Shown: piece by piece, positions 24,402 to 32,499 of the stretch
Layout of the letters: each line of letters begins with the position of its first letter
Position numbering within the stretch: the first letter of the stretch is position 1
Assembly (NCBI GenBank): GCA_020854235.1
Contig: JADZFW010000059.1
Location: forward strand, 1-32,499
DNA length: 32,499 nucleotides
Source of the DNA: Flavobacteriaceae bacterium
GTDB taxonomy: Bacteria; Bacteroidota; Bacteroidia; Flavobacteriales; Flavobacteriaceae
Reading direction: 5' to 3'
The notes under the pieces: model-generated
The model's database searches: none
The model's input: only the letters and a program-made list of their open reading frames with translations
What the model was told of the DNA's origin: nothing
Made by a program: the position numbers and the translations under genes

Positions 24402-25355
24402 TTGAACACCTTTAAAAATATACTTCTCCTAGATGATAATCATCCCATTTTACAACAAGGATTGGAACAAATGGGTTTTGTATGCCATTTGGATTTCACT
24501 TCTTCTAAAATTGAGGTTGAGAAAAAGATGCTCGATTATATGGGAATCGTCATTCGTAGCCGTTTTAAAATCGATCAAATCTTTATCGATGCTGCACCCA
24601 ATTTGAAATTCATAGCTCGGGTAGGAGCCGGTTTGGAAAGCATTGATTGTGATTATGCAAAAAATAAAGGAATCCATCTGATTGCTGCGCCTGAAGGGAA
24701 TAGTAATGCGGTAGGCGAACATACATTAGGGATGCTATTAACCCTATTCAACCATTTCAACCAAGCAGATCGACAAATCAGAAATGGAAAATGGTTACGC
24801 GAAGCTAATCGAGGATTGGAATTGAATGGTAAAACCATAGGCATTATCGGATACGGACATATGGGCAAAGCATTTGCTAGCAAACTAAAGGGATTTAACG
24901 TTCGAGTCATTTGTCACGATTTATTACCCCGTATGGGTGATGCCAACGCCCAACAGGTTTCCTTATCAGAACTGCAAGCTCAAGCCGATGTACTCAGCAT
25001 ACATACCGATGACAATCCGCTTTCTAAAAAAATGGTTTGTACTGAATTTATAAATACGTTTCACAAACCTTTTTACCTCATCAACACGGCTCGTGGTAGT
25101 GCAGTAGTGACCGATGACCTAGTATCCGCTTTACAAAACGGCAAGATACTCGGTGCAGGTTTGGATGTTTTGGAATGGGAGCAAACTTCTTTTGAAAATC
25201 TTTTTGACAATACAACATTACCACCTGCTTTTGAATACCTCATTCATTCAGAAAAAGTGCTTCTCACACCGCATATTGCAGGTTGGACAGTCGAATCCAA
25301 AATCAAATTGGCTCAAGTCATCGTCGATAAAATTGGAAGATTAGCTATTCTATAA
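24402..25355 (+). CDS. D-2-hydroxyacid dehydrogenase (phosphoglycerate dehydrogenase-like)
   Basis: A 317-residue NAD(P)-dependent dehydrogenase. No ATG fits: translation probably starts at the TTG at 24402, because the next Met codon would remove the first 23 residues, including the NILLLDDNHP strand. The nucleotide motif GIIGYGHMG lies at 147-155. The catalytic triad is visible as Arg231 (INTARG), Glu260 (LEWE) and His291 (LTPHIAGW), with family-like spacing. Substrate specificity (3-phosphoglycerate or another 2-hydroxyacid) cannot be told; the C-terminal ACT domain of classical SerA is absent and no serC or serB is nearby. It stands alone between the flippase-like gene and mutS. Confidence 0.88.
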   Translation: MNTFKNILLLDDNHPILQQGLEQMGFVCHLDFTSSKIEVEKKMLDYMGIVIRSRFKIDQIFIDAAPNLKFIARVGAGLESIDCDYAKNKGIHLIAAPEGNSNAVGEHTLGMLLTLFNHFNQADRQIRNGKWLREANRGLELNGKTIGIIGYGHMGKAFASKLKGFNVRVICHDLLPRMGDANAQQVSLSELQAQADVLSIHTDDNPLSKKMVCTEFINTFHKPFYLINTARGSAVVTDDLVSALQNGKILGAGLDVLEWEQTSFENLFDNTTLPPAFEYLIHSEKVLLTPHIAGWTVESKIKLAQVIVDKIGRLAIL

Positions 25356-25385
25356 ATTGGTATTTGCATTTTATTCAAGGTTTTC

Positions 25386-25418
25386 TTTGAAGTTTACAGG
25401 ACTTCTTTAATATATTTG
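25386..25418 (+). promoter_or_regulatory. mutS promoter
   Basis: TTTG at 25386-25389, a 21-bp spacer and TATATTTG at 25411-25418 give the complete Bacteroidetes -33/-7 arrangement. The start site would be near 25424, leaving about 45 nt of leader before the mutS ATG. This is the best promoter match in the window. Confidence 0.65.
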
Positions 25419-25469
25419 CGGTTGCAATCAAATGAAAATAGAGTAAATCAGGAATTTTAATTTGCAAAT

Positions 25470-28076
25470 ATGTCCAAATCCATCAACGAAACACCGCTCA
25501 TGAAGCAATACAACAGCATCAAGGCCAAGTACCCCGATGCGTTGTTACTTTTTAGAGTTGGCGACTTTTATGAGACCTTTGCCGAAGATGCAGTCAAAGC
25601 GTCCCGTATTTTGGACATTGTTTTGACCAAACGAGGTGCCGGTAGTCCTACCGAAACAGCCTTAGCAGGCTTTCCACATCATTCCATCAATACTTATTTG
25701 CCTAAATTGGTGAAAGCTGGTTTGAGAGTAGCTATTTGTGACCAATTGGAAGATCCAAAACTAACCAAAACTATCGTCAAAAGAGGTGTTACCGAATTGG
25801 TTACACCTGGAGTTTCCCTCAATGATGAAGTACTTCAATCCAAAACAAATAATTTCCTTGCTGCCATACACTACGGTAAACGCCATTTGGGTATTTCCTT
25901 TTTAGATGTTTCAACTGGAGAATACCTCACTTCGCAAGGTGACGTGGCGCATATTGACAAACTCTTACAAAATTTTAAACCCAATGAGGTTTTAGTTCAA
26001 AAACAACACAAAAAACAATTTGCAGACGATTTTGGTAACTCTTTTTATGTGTTTTACCTAGAAGATTGGGTATTTCAATGGGACTTTACCTTCGATTTAT
26101 TGACCCAACATTTCAAAGTCAATTCTCTCAAAGGGTTTGGGATTGACTCCTTGGAAGAAGGCATCATTGCTTCGGGTGCTATACTTCATTACCTTTCCGA
26201 AACACAGCACAAACAATTACAACATCTTACTCATATTGGTAGAATCGAAGAAGATCACTATGTATGGATGGATCGCTTTACCATTCGCAACCTCGAATTG
26301 TTTCAATCCAACACTTTCAATGGCGTTCCCTTGATAGATATTCTTGATAAAACGATTTCTCCTATGGGCGGTCGACTATTGAAGCGTTGGTTGGCATTAC
26401 CTTTAAAAGATGCCGAACGCATTAAAAAACGACACGAAGTTGTCAAGTTTTTACTCGACCACGAAACCGAATTTGACATTTTGAAATCCCAAATCAAACG
26501 CATCAATGATTTGGAACGTTTGATCAGTAAAGTAGCTACTTCTCGTGTGAGTCCAAGAGAAGTGTATTTATTGAAAACGTCCTTGGATGCCTTGGTTCCT
26601 ATTAAAGATATGAGCAATCAATCAAAAAACTTGTCTTTTAAAAGTTTTGGGGAACAATTACAAACGTTGGACACTTTACGCAATCGCATATTTGACGTGT
26701 TACAGGAGGAAGCTCCGGTACACATTGCCAAAGGTAATGCTGTCAAAACCGGCTTTTCTCCCGAATTGGATGAATTGAGAAATCTCTCCAATACCGGTAA
26801 AAACTTTTTAGAAGAAATTCAAAAAAGAGAATCTGAAATAACCCAAATTCCATCGCTTAAAATCTCTTTCAATAATGTGTTCGGGTATTATATCGAAGTG
26901 CGCAATACGCACAAAGACAAAGTGCCAAGCGAGTGGATTCGCAAGCAAACCTTGGTAAGTGCCGAACGCTATATTACACCCGAACTCAAAGAATACGAAA
27001 CCAAAATATTGGGTGCAGAAGAGAAAATCAGTCAATTGGAGCAACACATTTTTGCCGAATTGGTCAGTTTTATCAGCGATTACATCCAACCCGTTCAACT
27101 CAATGCGCAGATTATTGCCCAATTGGACGTATTGGCTTCTTTTGCTCAACAGGCGCAAACCAGTAATTATGTTAGACCCCAAATAGATGATTCTAAAGAA
27201 ATTGAAATTATCAACGGACGTCATCCGGTAATTGAAAAACATTTGCCCTTGGGAGAATCTTTCATTGCCAATGACGTTATTCTGAGTCCCGACCAACAAC
27301 AAATCATCATGATTACCGGACCCAATATGAGTGGAAAATCGGCTATCTTGAGGCAGACAGCTTTGATTGTCCTATTGGCTCAAATGGGCAGTTATATTCC
27401 GGCCGAAAATGCCCGCATTGGTTTGGTGGACAAAATCTTTGTTAGGGTAGGAGCCAGCGACAACATTTCTATGGGCGAAAGTACCTTTATGGTCGAAATG
27501 AATGAAACAGCCAATATCCTCAATAATATTTCAGACCGTAGTTTGATATTATTGGATGAAATTGGAAGAGGTACCAGTACATACGATGGCATATCCATTG
27601 CTTGGGCTATAGCCGAATACATTCACGAACATCCTACACGCGCCAAAACCCTTTTTGCTACGCATTACCATGAACTCAATGATATGGCGAGCACTTTTGA
27701 GCGAATTAAGAATTTTAATGTGAGTATCAAGGAACTGAAAGATAAGGTGATCTTTTTACGCAAACTCGTTCCTGGTGGAAGCGAACACAGTTTTGGGATT
27801 TATGTAGCCGAATTGGCAGGAATGCCTACTTCGGTCATTCACAAAGCCCGAAAAATATTAAAACGTTTGGAAGCTACTCACACAAATGAAGACGTTAAAA
27901 ACAAACTTCAAAAAGGAGTTCAGGAAGATATGCAACTCAGTTTTTTCAATTTAGATGATCCACTTTTATTAGACATCAAAGAAGAAATTCTCAACACCAA
28001 TATTGATGCTTTGACACCTATCGAAGCCTTGATGAAATTGAATGAAGTCAAGCGTATGTTGTTGGGTAAAAAATAA
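25470..28076 (+). CDS. mutS: DNA mismatch repair protein MutS
   Basis: Cytoplasmic mismatch-recognition ATPase that begins methyl-independent or MutL-dependent repair. The 868-residue length is standard for MutS1. The N-terminal mismatch-binding domain keeps the Phe-x-Glu motif (GDFYE, Phe33 and Glu35). Connector, core/lever and clamp domains follow. The ATPase has Walker A GPNMSGKS at 617-624 (then AILRQ, rather than the more common TYLRQ), Walker B DEIGRGTSTYDG from 696, and FATHYHEL. The helix-turn-helix C-terminus ends near EALMKLNEVKRML. It has a clear promoter of its own. A broken MazG-like frame begins 8 nt after the stop and would have been co-transcribed. Confidence 0.97.
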   Translation: MSKSINETPLMKQYNSIKAKYPDALLLFRVGDFYETFAEDAVKASRILDIVLTKRGAGSPTETALAGFPHHSINTYLPKLVKAGLRVAICDQLEDPKLTKTIVKRGVTELVTPGVSLNDEVLQSKTNNFLAAIHYGKRHLGISFLDVSTGEYLTSQGDVAHIDKLLQNFKPNEVLVQKQHKKQFADDFGNSFYVFYLEDWVFQWDFTFDLLTQHFKVNSLKGFGIDSLEEGIIASGAILHYLSETQHKQLQHLTHIGRIEEDHYVWMDRFTIRNLELFQSNTFNGVPLIDILDKTISPMGGRLLKRWLALPLKDAERIKKRHEVVKFLLDHETEFDILKSQIKRINDLERLISKVATSRVSPREVYLLKTSLDALVPIKDMSNQSKNLSFKSFGEQLQTLDTLRNRIFDVLQEEAPVHIAKGNAVKTGFSPELDELRNLSNTGKNFLEEIQKRESEITQIPSLKISFNNVFGYYIEVRNTHKDKVPSEWIRKQTLVSAERYITPELKEYETKILGAEEKISQLEQHIFAELVSFISDYIQPVQLNAQIIAQLDVLASFAQQAQTSNYVRPQIDDSKEIEIINGRHPVIEKHLPLGESFIANDVILSPDQQQIIMITGPNMSGKSAILRQTALIVLLAQMGSYIPAENARIGLVDKIFVRVGASDNISMGESTFMVEMNETANILNNISDRSLILLDEIGRGTSTYDGISIAWAIAEYIHEHPTRAKTLFATHYHELNDMASTFERIKNFNVSIKELKDKVIFLRKLVPGGSEHSFGIYVAELAGMPTSVIHKARKILKRLEATHTNEDVKNKLQKGVQEDMQLSFFNLDDPLLLDIKEEILNTNIDALTPIEALMKLNEVKRMLLGKK

Positions 28077-28084
28077 TTAGAACT

Positions 28085-28376
28085 ATGTAAGAAATTCAAG
28101 ACAAAGTCAAACGGTTTGCAAAAACCCATCTTATGCTGGCTCCATTGGAACACCGACTATTGGATTTACAATCTGAAATTGGCGAACTTTTAAAAGAAGT
28201 ACTTAAAATGACCAATTATGGAACAAAACCCTTTAGTGTACAAACCTGATTTTGAAGGCGAAATAGGAGATGTATTATTTTCCTTGATTCAGGTAGCCAA
28301 TTATTTTGACATCAATCTCAATGAAACATTGGAAACAGTGATGGAAAAGTATAGCAGACGATTTTTAAAAGGATAG
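28085..28376 (+). pseudogene. Inactivated MazG-like nucleotide pyrophosphohydrolase
   Basis: The sequence encodes two halves of an all-alpha NTP-pyrophosphatase (MazG-like, about 95-100 aa) in different frames. The first half (EIQDKVKRFAKTH, then LLDLQSEIGELLKEVLKM) has the ExxE metal-binding helix and stops at 28247-28249. The second half (KPDFEGEIGDVLFSLIQVA, then ETVMEKYSRRFLKG) has the ExxD helix and runs to 28376. The frames differ by one extra base between about 28218 and 28247, and the apparent start ATG is followed at once by TAA. Two independent lesions argue for a real pseudogene rather than one sequencing error. It lies 8 nt after mutS, and its loss would remove a nucleotide-pool cleaning function if no paralogue exists. 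Confidence 0.75.
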
Positions 28377-28458
28377 GCTGGTTCTGAGCAGTATTTTTAA
28401 CCCTTTGGGTTAGAAATATACCTTAATAACCCTTTTTAAATCATAACGTCCAATTCAA

Positions 28459-28492
28459 AAAAAACCCGTCTATGATTATAGACGGGTTTTTT
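28459..28492. terminator. Bidirectional terminator between the mutS unit and actF
   Basis: Perfect 15-bp inverted repeat (AAAAAACCCGTCTAT at 28459-28473, ATAGACGGGTTTTTT at 28478-28492) with a GATT loop and T tracts in both directions. It ends both the plus-strand mutS transcript and the minus-strand act operon. Confidence 0.93.
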
Positions 28493-28583
28493 ATATGTTA
28501 TTATACGTTTAAAGATCTCAAATGAAGTTTCTTTTACATCCAATTCACTTCAAAAGAACCACCTATCTTAAACTTTAAACACT

Positions 28584-29891
28584 CTAGTAATGATGATGCA
28601 AACTCTCCTCTTTATATGGATTGCCTTTCATTAAAAGAGGTCTTTTACTCAAGCTGTTAAAACCAAAGTAGATAAATACCCCAATAAAGAACAACAAGGA
28701 TCCAATTTCAGAAAGTCCGAAACCGAAATGATCTCCTACAGCTGAAGGCATAATCATCAGATAAAAATCTAAATAATGTCCAGCCAATACCACCAAACCT
28801 ACTACGATTACAATCAAATTTTTGCGTTTCCAATCTCTATCCATCAATACCAATAATGGGAATAAGAAGTTGAGAATCAACATAAAGAAATAGATAAATT
28901 GATATACACCTTTGGTTCTAGGTATAAAATAAACGGTTTCTTCGGGCATATTGGCATACCAAATCAACATGTATTGGGCAAACCATAAATAGGTCCAAAA
29001 GATGCTAAACCCAAACATGAATTTGGCTACATCATGTAAGTGACTTTCATTGACATTTTCCAAATATCCTTTGGATTTTAAATAGATGATGGCCAATGCC
29101 AATACCGTTACAGCCGATACGATGCCTGAAGCAAAAATATACCATGCAAATAAAGTACTGAACCAATGTGGATCCAAGGACATGACCCAATCCCATGAGA
29201 ATGCAGATTCCGACAACATAAAGAAGGCAATAAAGAAAATGGTCCATTTAAACCCTTTTTCATGCGCTTTGTAGTCGTGTGCGTGATCTTGTTCAACCGA
29301 TTTTTTAATGATAAAATATCTAAAGGCAATAAAACCGCCAATAAAGATGACTGCTCTTATCAACCATCCCGGAATGTTGAGCCAAAAAGCTTTGGCTTCG
29401 ATGATTTCATCTCCTTCTGCGTGCATCCAAGGGAATAAATGATTCATACCCATGGCAGACAATACCAAGAAAATAAACAATATAATACCTATGGGCACTA
29501 TAGCCCCAGACAAACCTTGCATGACTCTGAATAATACTACAGACCATCCGGCTGAGGCAGCCACTTGCGTAGCATAAAACACAAAAAGTCCCAATGAAAT
29601 CATGAAAAAGAAGAACAAAGGCGTGTAAAAAGCAGCCCAAGGTCTGTTTTGCATTTGATGTTCAGCATGACTTGCATCGTGTGGTTCGGCATTTGTATCG
29701 TTTGCTGCGGCAGCATGATTGGCTTCGACTTCTGAAGAAACACTTGCTTTTTCAGCATTCTGAACGACTTCTGTTTTGTGTTCTTCTGTTTTTTTACCTG
29801 CATTTGTAAAAAAGCCGATAGCTACTCCAATGGCTCCGATAACCATCAGTGCCAAGGCGATACTTTTTAATTTACCTGAAAATTGATACAT
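28584..29891 (-). CDS. actF: Alternative complex III subunit ActF (quinol:cytochrome c oxidoreductase)
   Basis: A 435-residue polytopic inner-membrane protein of alternative complex III, which oxidises menaquinol and passes electrons to a c-type cytochrome or oxidase. It has about ten hydrophobic helices with the ActF/NrfD-like pattern (SESAFSWDWVMSLDPHWFST near 230-249; LVVLAGHYLDFYLMI near 373-387). After the first helix there is a His/Ala/Glu-rich soluble stretch (about 38-80, with NHAAAANDTNAEPHDASHAE), probably a periplasmic or loop linker. The C-terminus is His-rich (EESLHHHY). It is the last act gene on this strand, 127 nt after actE. A strong terminator follows, so the oxidase genes often found next are not in this transcript. 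Confidence 0.92.
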   Translation of the reverse strand: MYQFSGKLKSIALALMVIGAIGVAIGFFTNAGKKTEEHKTEVVQNAEKASVSSEVEANHAAAANDTNAEPHDASHAEHQMQNRPWAAFYTPLFFFFMISLGLFVFYATQVAASAGWSVVLFRVMQGLSGAIVPIGIILFIFLVLSAMGMNHLFPWMHAEGDEIIEAKAFWLNIPGWLIRAVIFIGGFIAFRYFIIKKSVEQDHAHDYKAHEKGFKWTIFFIAFFMLSESAFSWDWVMSLDPHWFSTLFAWYIFASGIVSAVTVLALAIIYLKSKGYLENVNESHLHDVAKFMFGFSIFWTYLWFAQYMLIWYANMPEETVYFIPRTKGVYQFIYFFMLILNFLFPLLVLMDRDWKRKNLIVIVVGLVVLAGHYLDFYLMIMPSAVGDHFGFGLSEIGSLLFFIGVFIYFGFNSLSKRPLLMKGNPYKEESLHHHY

Positions 29892-30018
29892 CGTTTTTAA
29901 TTATTTAATTAAAAAAAATTTCAAAGGCCTAAACTATTTTTCAAAATCGAATGCGTTTCTATTGCAATTGAGAAGATTTTAAAAAAACTTAGGAAGAAAC
30001 TTATTATAGGTTGTTTAC

Positions 30019-30591
30019 TTATTTTTGAGCACTTGCTACAGGAGCAGGCATTAAATCGGTTCTCAATTTTTGAACGTGTTGAACCACTTGCCAACGCTCT
30101 TTCTCAGTTAAAAGAGTTGCGTGTGGACCCATCATATTACGTCCATAGTATATCACATGATAGATACTACCTTCTGTAATGGCGCGATCTTTATAATTGG
30201 GAACACCTAAGAATTTACCATTTTGAACCAATTTACCTTGTCCGTCTCCTTTGAATCCATGGCAGGTAGCACAATAAATGTCAAACATTTTTTTACCGTT
30301 TGCCAAATTTTCTTCATTCACTGGTAAAGGTGATTTTAAATTGGCCAAAGCGGCATTGTAACCATCTGTTCCGGCTGGATATTCAAAAGGCATTTTTCCT
30401 CGAGCAATGGCTCCGGTTGGAGGCACCAAAGACGCCAAACTGTCTGCCATTTTGGGATTGATTCCATAAGGTTCGTAAGGCACAGATACATACATATCCG
30501 GCATATATTGCATGTTCGGTTTGCTGCGGTCTCTACTACAAGCTGAGAGTAGTATAACAACTGCTACTATTGCAAAAACTGATTTTTTCAT
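30019..30591 (-). CDS. actE: Alternative complex III subunit ActE (lipoprotein cytochrome c)
   Basis: Monohaem cytochrome c subunit of alternative complex III, membrane-anchored on the periplasmic side. The start is set at 30591, the Met just before KKSVFAIVAVVILLSAC, which gives a clean lipoprotein signal. An open frame begins with GTG at 30630, sharing one base with the actD stop, and adds 13 residues; it is less likely, although an ATG at 30600 is also possible. The single haem motif is CATCH (about residues 107-111). GRNMMGPH further on probably supplies the axial Met. At about 190 residues it is the usual size. It lies between actD and actF. Confidence 0.92.
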   Translation of the reverse strand: MKKSVFAIVAVVILLSACSRDRSKPNMQYMPDMYVSVPYEPYGINPKMADSLASLVPPTGAIARGKMPFEYPAGTDGYNAALANLKSPLPVNEENLANGKKMFDIYCATCHGFKGDGQGKLVQNGKFLGVPNYKDRAITEGSIYHVIYYGRNMMGPHATLLTEKERWQVVQHVQKLRTDLMPAPVASAQK

Positions 30592-30629
30592 TTGATACAT
30601 ATTATAATTGTACAATGTTTTGCTATACA

Positions 30630-31184
30630 CTAGTGTGTGTCAAAATCATTGGGATCTATTTTTTCGGTTATTACCACTTCTGAAGCGCCAGTCGATTTCA
30701 AGAAATCAGCAGCTTTTTCGGCATGATCATTTACTTCCAATTCCATAATGAACAAATCATCTGTACTTCTTGGATTTGGATTTTCGGCTTCTTTCCAAGG
30801 CCACAATCTGCTTCTCAAATAGAAGGTAATTACCATAAAGTGAGCTGCAAAAAACACAGTCAACTCAAACAAAATGGTTACAAAAGCAGGCATGTTTTCA
30901 GGATAAGTGAAGTTGGGTTTACCCCCAAAATTTTGAGGCCAATCTACGATCATGGTATAATTGGTGATGGCCAATGCCGTTAAAAATCCGGTTAATCCGA
31001 AAAGAAAAGCTGCAATAGCTATACGCGTAGGTTTTAAACCCATCGCTTTATCCAATCCGTGAACAGGGAAAGGTGTATAAACTTCAGCAATCTCGTAATT
31101 GGCTTCACGTGTAGCTTTTACAGCGTCCAATAATACTTCATCATCTTCAAATGATGCGTGTAAAACAAAATATTTTCTACTCAT
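30630..31184 (-). CDS. actD: Alternative complex III subunit ActD (DUF3341)
   Basis: A 184-residue membrane subunit of alternative complex III. The soluble N-terminus (KYFVLHASFEDDEVLLDAV) leads to EVYTPFPVHGLDKAMGLKPT (about 34-53), the conserved block of this family. Two transmembrane helices follow, at about 54-76 and 100-122, then a cytosolic ferredoxin-like tail ending in ASEVVITEKIDPNDFDTH. ActD has no cofactor and is thought to be structural. It follows actC by 41 nt, and its stop codon touches the alternative actE start, so it is in the middle of the act operon. Confidence 0.93.
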   Translation of the reverse strand: MSRKYFVLHASFEDDEVLLDAVKATREANYEIAEVYTPFPVHGLDKAMGLKPTRIAIAAFLFGLTGFLTALAITNYTMIVDWPQNFGGKPNFTYPENMPAFVTILFELTVFFAAHFMVITFYLRSRLWPWKEAENPNPRSTDDLFIMELEVNDHAEKAADFLKSTGASEVVITEKIDPNDFDTH

Positions 31185-31225
31185 GGTGATGATAATTTCA
31201 AATGTTATTCGCTTAGATGAATATC

Positions 31226-32499
31226 CTAATGATGTTCGTTTCCTCTTAATTTCTTGTAATGTTCACCGGTTTTCTTTAAAATGGTTTTAACCTCAGCTTG
31301 TGCAATAACCGGGAAAGTACGGGCATACAACAAGAACAATACAAAGAAGAAACCTAAAGTCCCAATGAAGATACCAATATCAATAAATGTAGGTTCAAAT
31401 CTATCCCAAGTGGAAGGCAAGTGACCTTTACTCAATACAATTACAATGATATCAAAACGCTCAAACCACATTCCGATATTGATGACGATTGATATCAAGA
31501 AAGAGTATATAAAACTGGTTCTTACACCTTTAAACCACAACAATTGGGGAATTAAAATGTTGCAAATGATCAACAACCAAAACGCCCACCAATAAGGTCC
31601 GGTAGCTGCTCCTACAGACATATAGGTAAAGTTTTCATATGGACTGGCAGTGTACCACCCGATGAAAAACTCTGTGGCATATGCTACTGCAACAATACCA
31701 CCGGTAAACAAGATCACCAAGTTCATGTTTTCCACATGTTTGCGGGTGATATAAGATTCCATATTGGTCACTTTACGCATAATACCCAATAGCGTTTGAA
31801 CCATTGCAAATCCTGAGAAAATAGCTCCCGCTACAAAGTATGGAGGGAAGATGGTAGAGTGCCAACCTGGATTGATAGAAGTGGCAAAGTCCATGGATAC
31901 GATAGTATGCACAGAAAGAACCAATGGTGTAGCCAATCCGGCCAGTACCAATGATACTTCTTCAAATCGTTGCCAATCTTTGGCGCGTCCGGTCCAGCCA
32001 AAACTCACCAAACTGTATATTTTCTTTTGGAAAGGTCGCACGGCTCTATCGCGAATCATCGCAAAGTCGGGTAATAAACCGGTCCACCAAAATACAACCG
32101 ATACGGTCAAATAGGTAGAGATGGCAAATACGTCCCAAAGTAAAGGTGAATTGAAGTTGACCCACAAACTTCCATACATATTGGGAATTGGCAAAGTAAA
32201 GAAGCCATCCCAAATACGTCCCATGTGGATCAAAGGAAATAGTCCGGCTTGAAATACCGCAAAAATGGTCATCGCTTCAGCTGATCGGTTGATAGCCATA
32301 CGCCACTCTTGACGGAATAATAACAATACGGCAGATATAAGTGTACCGGCGTGACCGATCCCTACCCACCATACGAAGTTGGTAATATCCCAAGCCCAAC
32401 CGATGTTTTTATCCAGACCCCAAGTCCCGATACCGGTAGCGATGGTATAAGTAATAGCACCCAATCCCCATAGGAAAGCCACTAATGCAATAGAAAAAG
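31226..32499 (-). CDS. actC: Alternative complex III subunit ActC (NrfD-like), 5' end outside the window
   Basis: The quinol-binding, NrfD/PsrC-like integral membrane subunit of alternative complex III. The frame stays open to the window edge with no start codon needed (the GTG near 32482 is internal), so the N-terminus is cut off; at least 424 residues are visible. Features include repeated hydrophobic helices, TNFVWWVGIGHAGTLISAVL (the early quinol-site region), a loop rich in Arg and Lys (IRDRAVRPFQKKIYSLVSFG), VLSVHTIVSMDFATS, and a cytosolic tail ending RGNEHH. actA and actB would be expected beyond the window. actD follows downstream. Confidence 0.93.
   Translation of the reverse strand, partial: FSIALVAFLWGLGAITYTIATGIGTWGLDKNIGWAWDITNFVWWVGIGHAGTLISAVLLLFRQEWRMAINRSAEAMTIFAVFQAGLFPLIHMGRIWDGFFTLPIPNMYGSLWVNFNSPLLWDVFAISTYLTVSVVFWWTGLLPDFAMIRDRAVRPFQKKIYSLVSFGWTGRAKDWQRFEEVSLVLAGLATPLVLSVHTIVSMDFATSINPGWHSTIFPPYFVAGAIFSGFAMVQTLLGIMRKVTNMESYITRKHVENMNLVILFTGGIVAVAYATEFFIGWYTASPYENFTYMSVGAATGPYWWAFWLLIICNILIPQLLWFKGVRTSFIYSFLISIVINIGMWFERFDIIVIVLSKGHLPSTWDRFEPTFIDIGIFIGTLGFFFVLFLLYARTFPVIAQAEVKTILKKTGEHYKKLRGNEHH

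Noticed and set aside
26808..27302. Minus-strand ORF of 164 codons
   Set aside because: Entirely within mutS on the opposite strand, with no domain signature and no promoter of its own.
30592..30630. GTG start giving a longer ActE
   Set aside because: The extra 13 residues are polar and precede a standard lipoprotein signal; the Met at 30591 fits better, although the ATG at 30600 cannot be excluded.

Overview
The window looks like chromosomal DNA of a flavobacterium (Bacteroidota, Flavobacteriia). The evidence is low GC; promoter boxes matching the Bacteroidetes -7 consensus TAnnTTTG; few Shine-Dalgarno sequences; and lineage-typical families: GLPGLI protein, Outer_membrane_beta-barrel protein with a CarboxypepD_reg-like domain, DUF4270 and DUF4136 lipoproteins, paired M16 peptidases, and alternative complex III. 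Most of it is housekeeping sequence. The one accessory island is about 14.1-16.7 kb.

Layout. 0.1-2.3 kb: DUF485 protein plus ActP-like sodium:solute symporter. 2.7-5.2 kb (minus): urocanate hydratase followed by a DUF4136 lipoprotein, with no other histidine-degradation genes nearby. 5.5-9.2 kb (plus): GLPGLI secreted protein and its outer-membrane beta-barrel partner. 9.3-14.0 kb (minus): 6-phosphofructokinase, then a two-gene M16 operon in which one partner keeps the zinc site and the other has lost it. 14.1-16.7 kb: AT-rich island with three small minus-strand lipoproteins of unknown function, a 41-aa ORF, eroded coding fragments, two copies of an intergenic repeat with hairpin potential, and a 43-aa plus-strand gene with its own terminator and an operator-like repeat cluster. 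16.9-17.5 kb: short FAD-binding protein. 17.6-21.9 kb (minus): N-domain-only GT5 protein, DUF4270 lipoprotein and glmS. 22.0-24.3 kb (plus, divergent): panC, panD and a flippase-like membrane protein. 24.4-28.1 kb: D-2-hydroxyacid dehydrogenase and mutS, then a broken MazG-like gene. 28.6-32.5 kb (minus): actC (cut by the window end), actD, actE and actF of alternative complex III.

How the genes work together. Recognisable functions are acetate or other carboxylate uptake, histidine catabolism, glycolysis, amino-sugar synthesis, pantothenate/beta-alanine synthesis, mismatch repair and quinol oxidation. Convergent gene pairs are separated by strong, often bidirectional hairpin terminators. The most novel-looking part is the lipoprotein island. 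Each lipoprotein gene is preceded by a very short or decayed ORF, twice with its stop codon overlapping the lipoprotein ATG as ATGA. Two of the three genes are followed by the same intergenic repeat. This resembles the debris of a toxin-immunity (polymorphic toxin) array, but that is inference and no toxin domain is recognisable.
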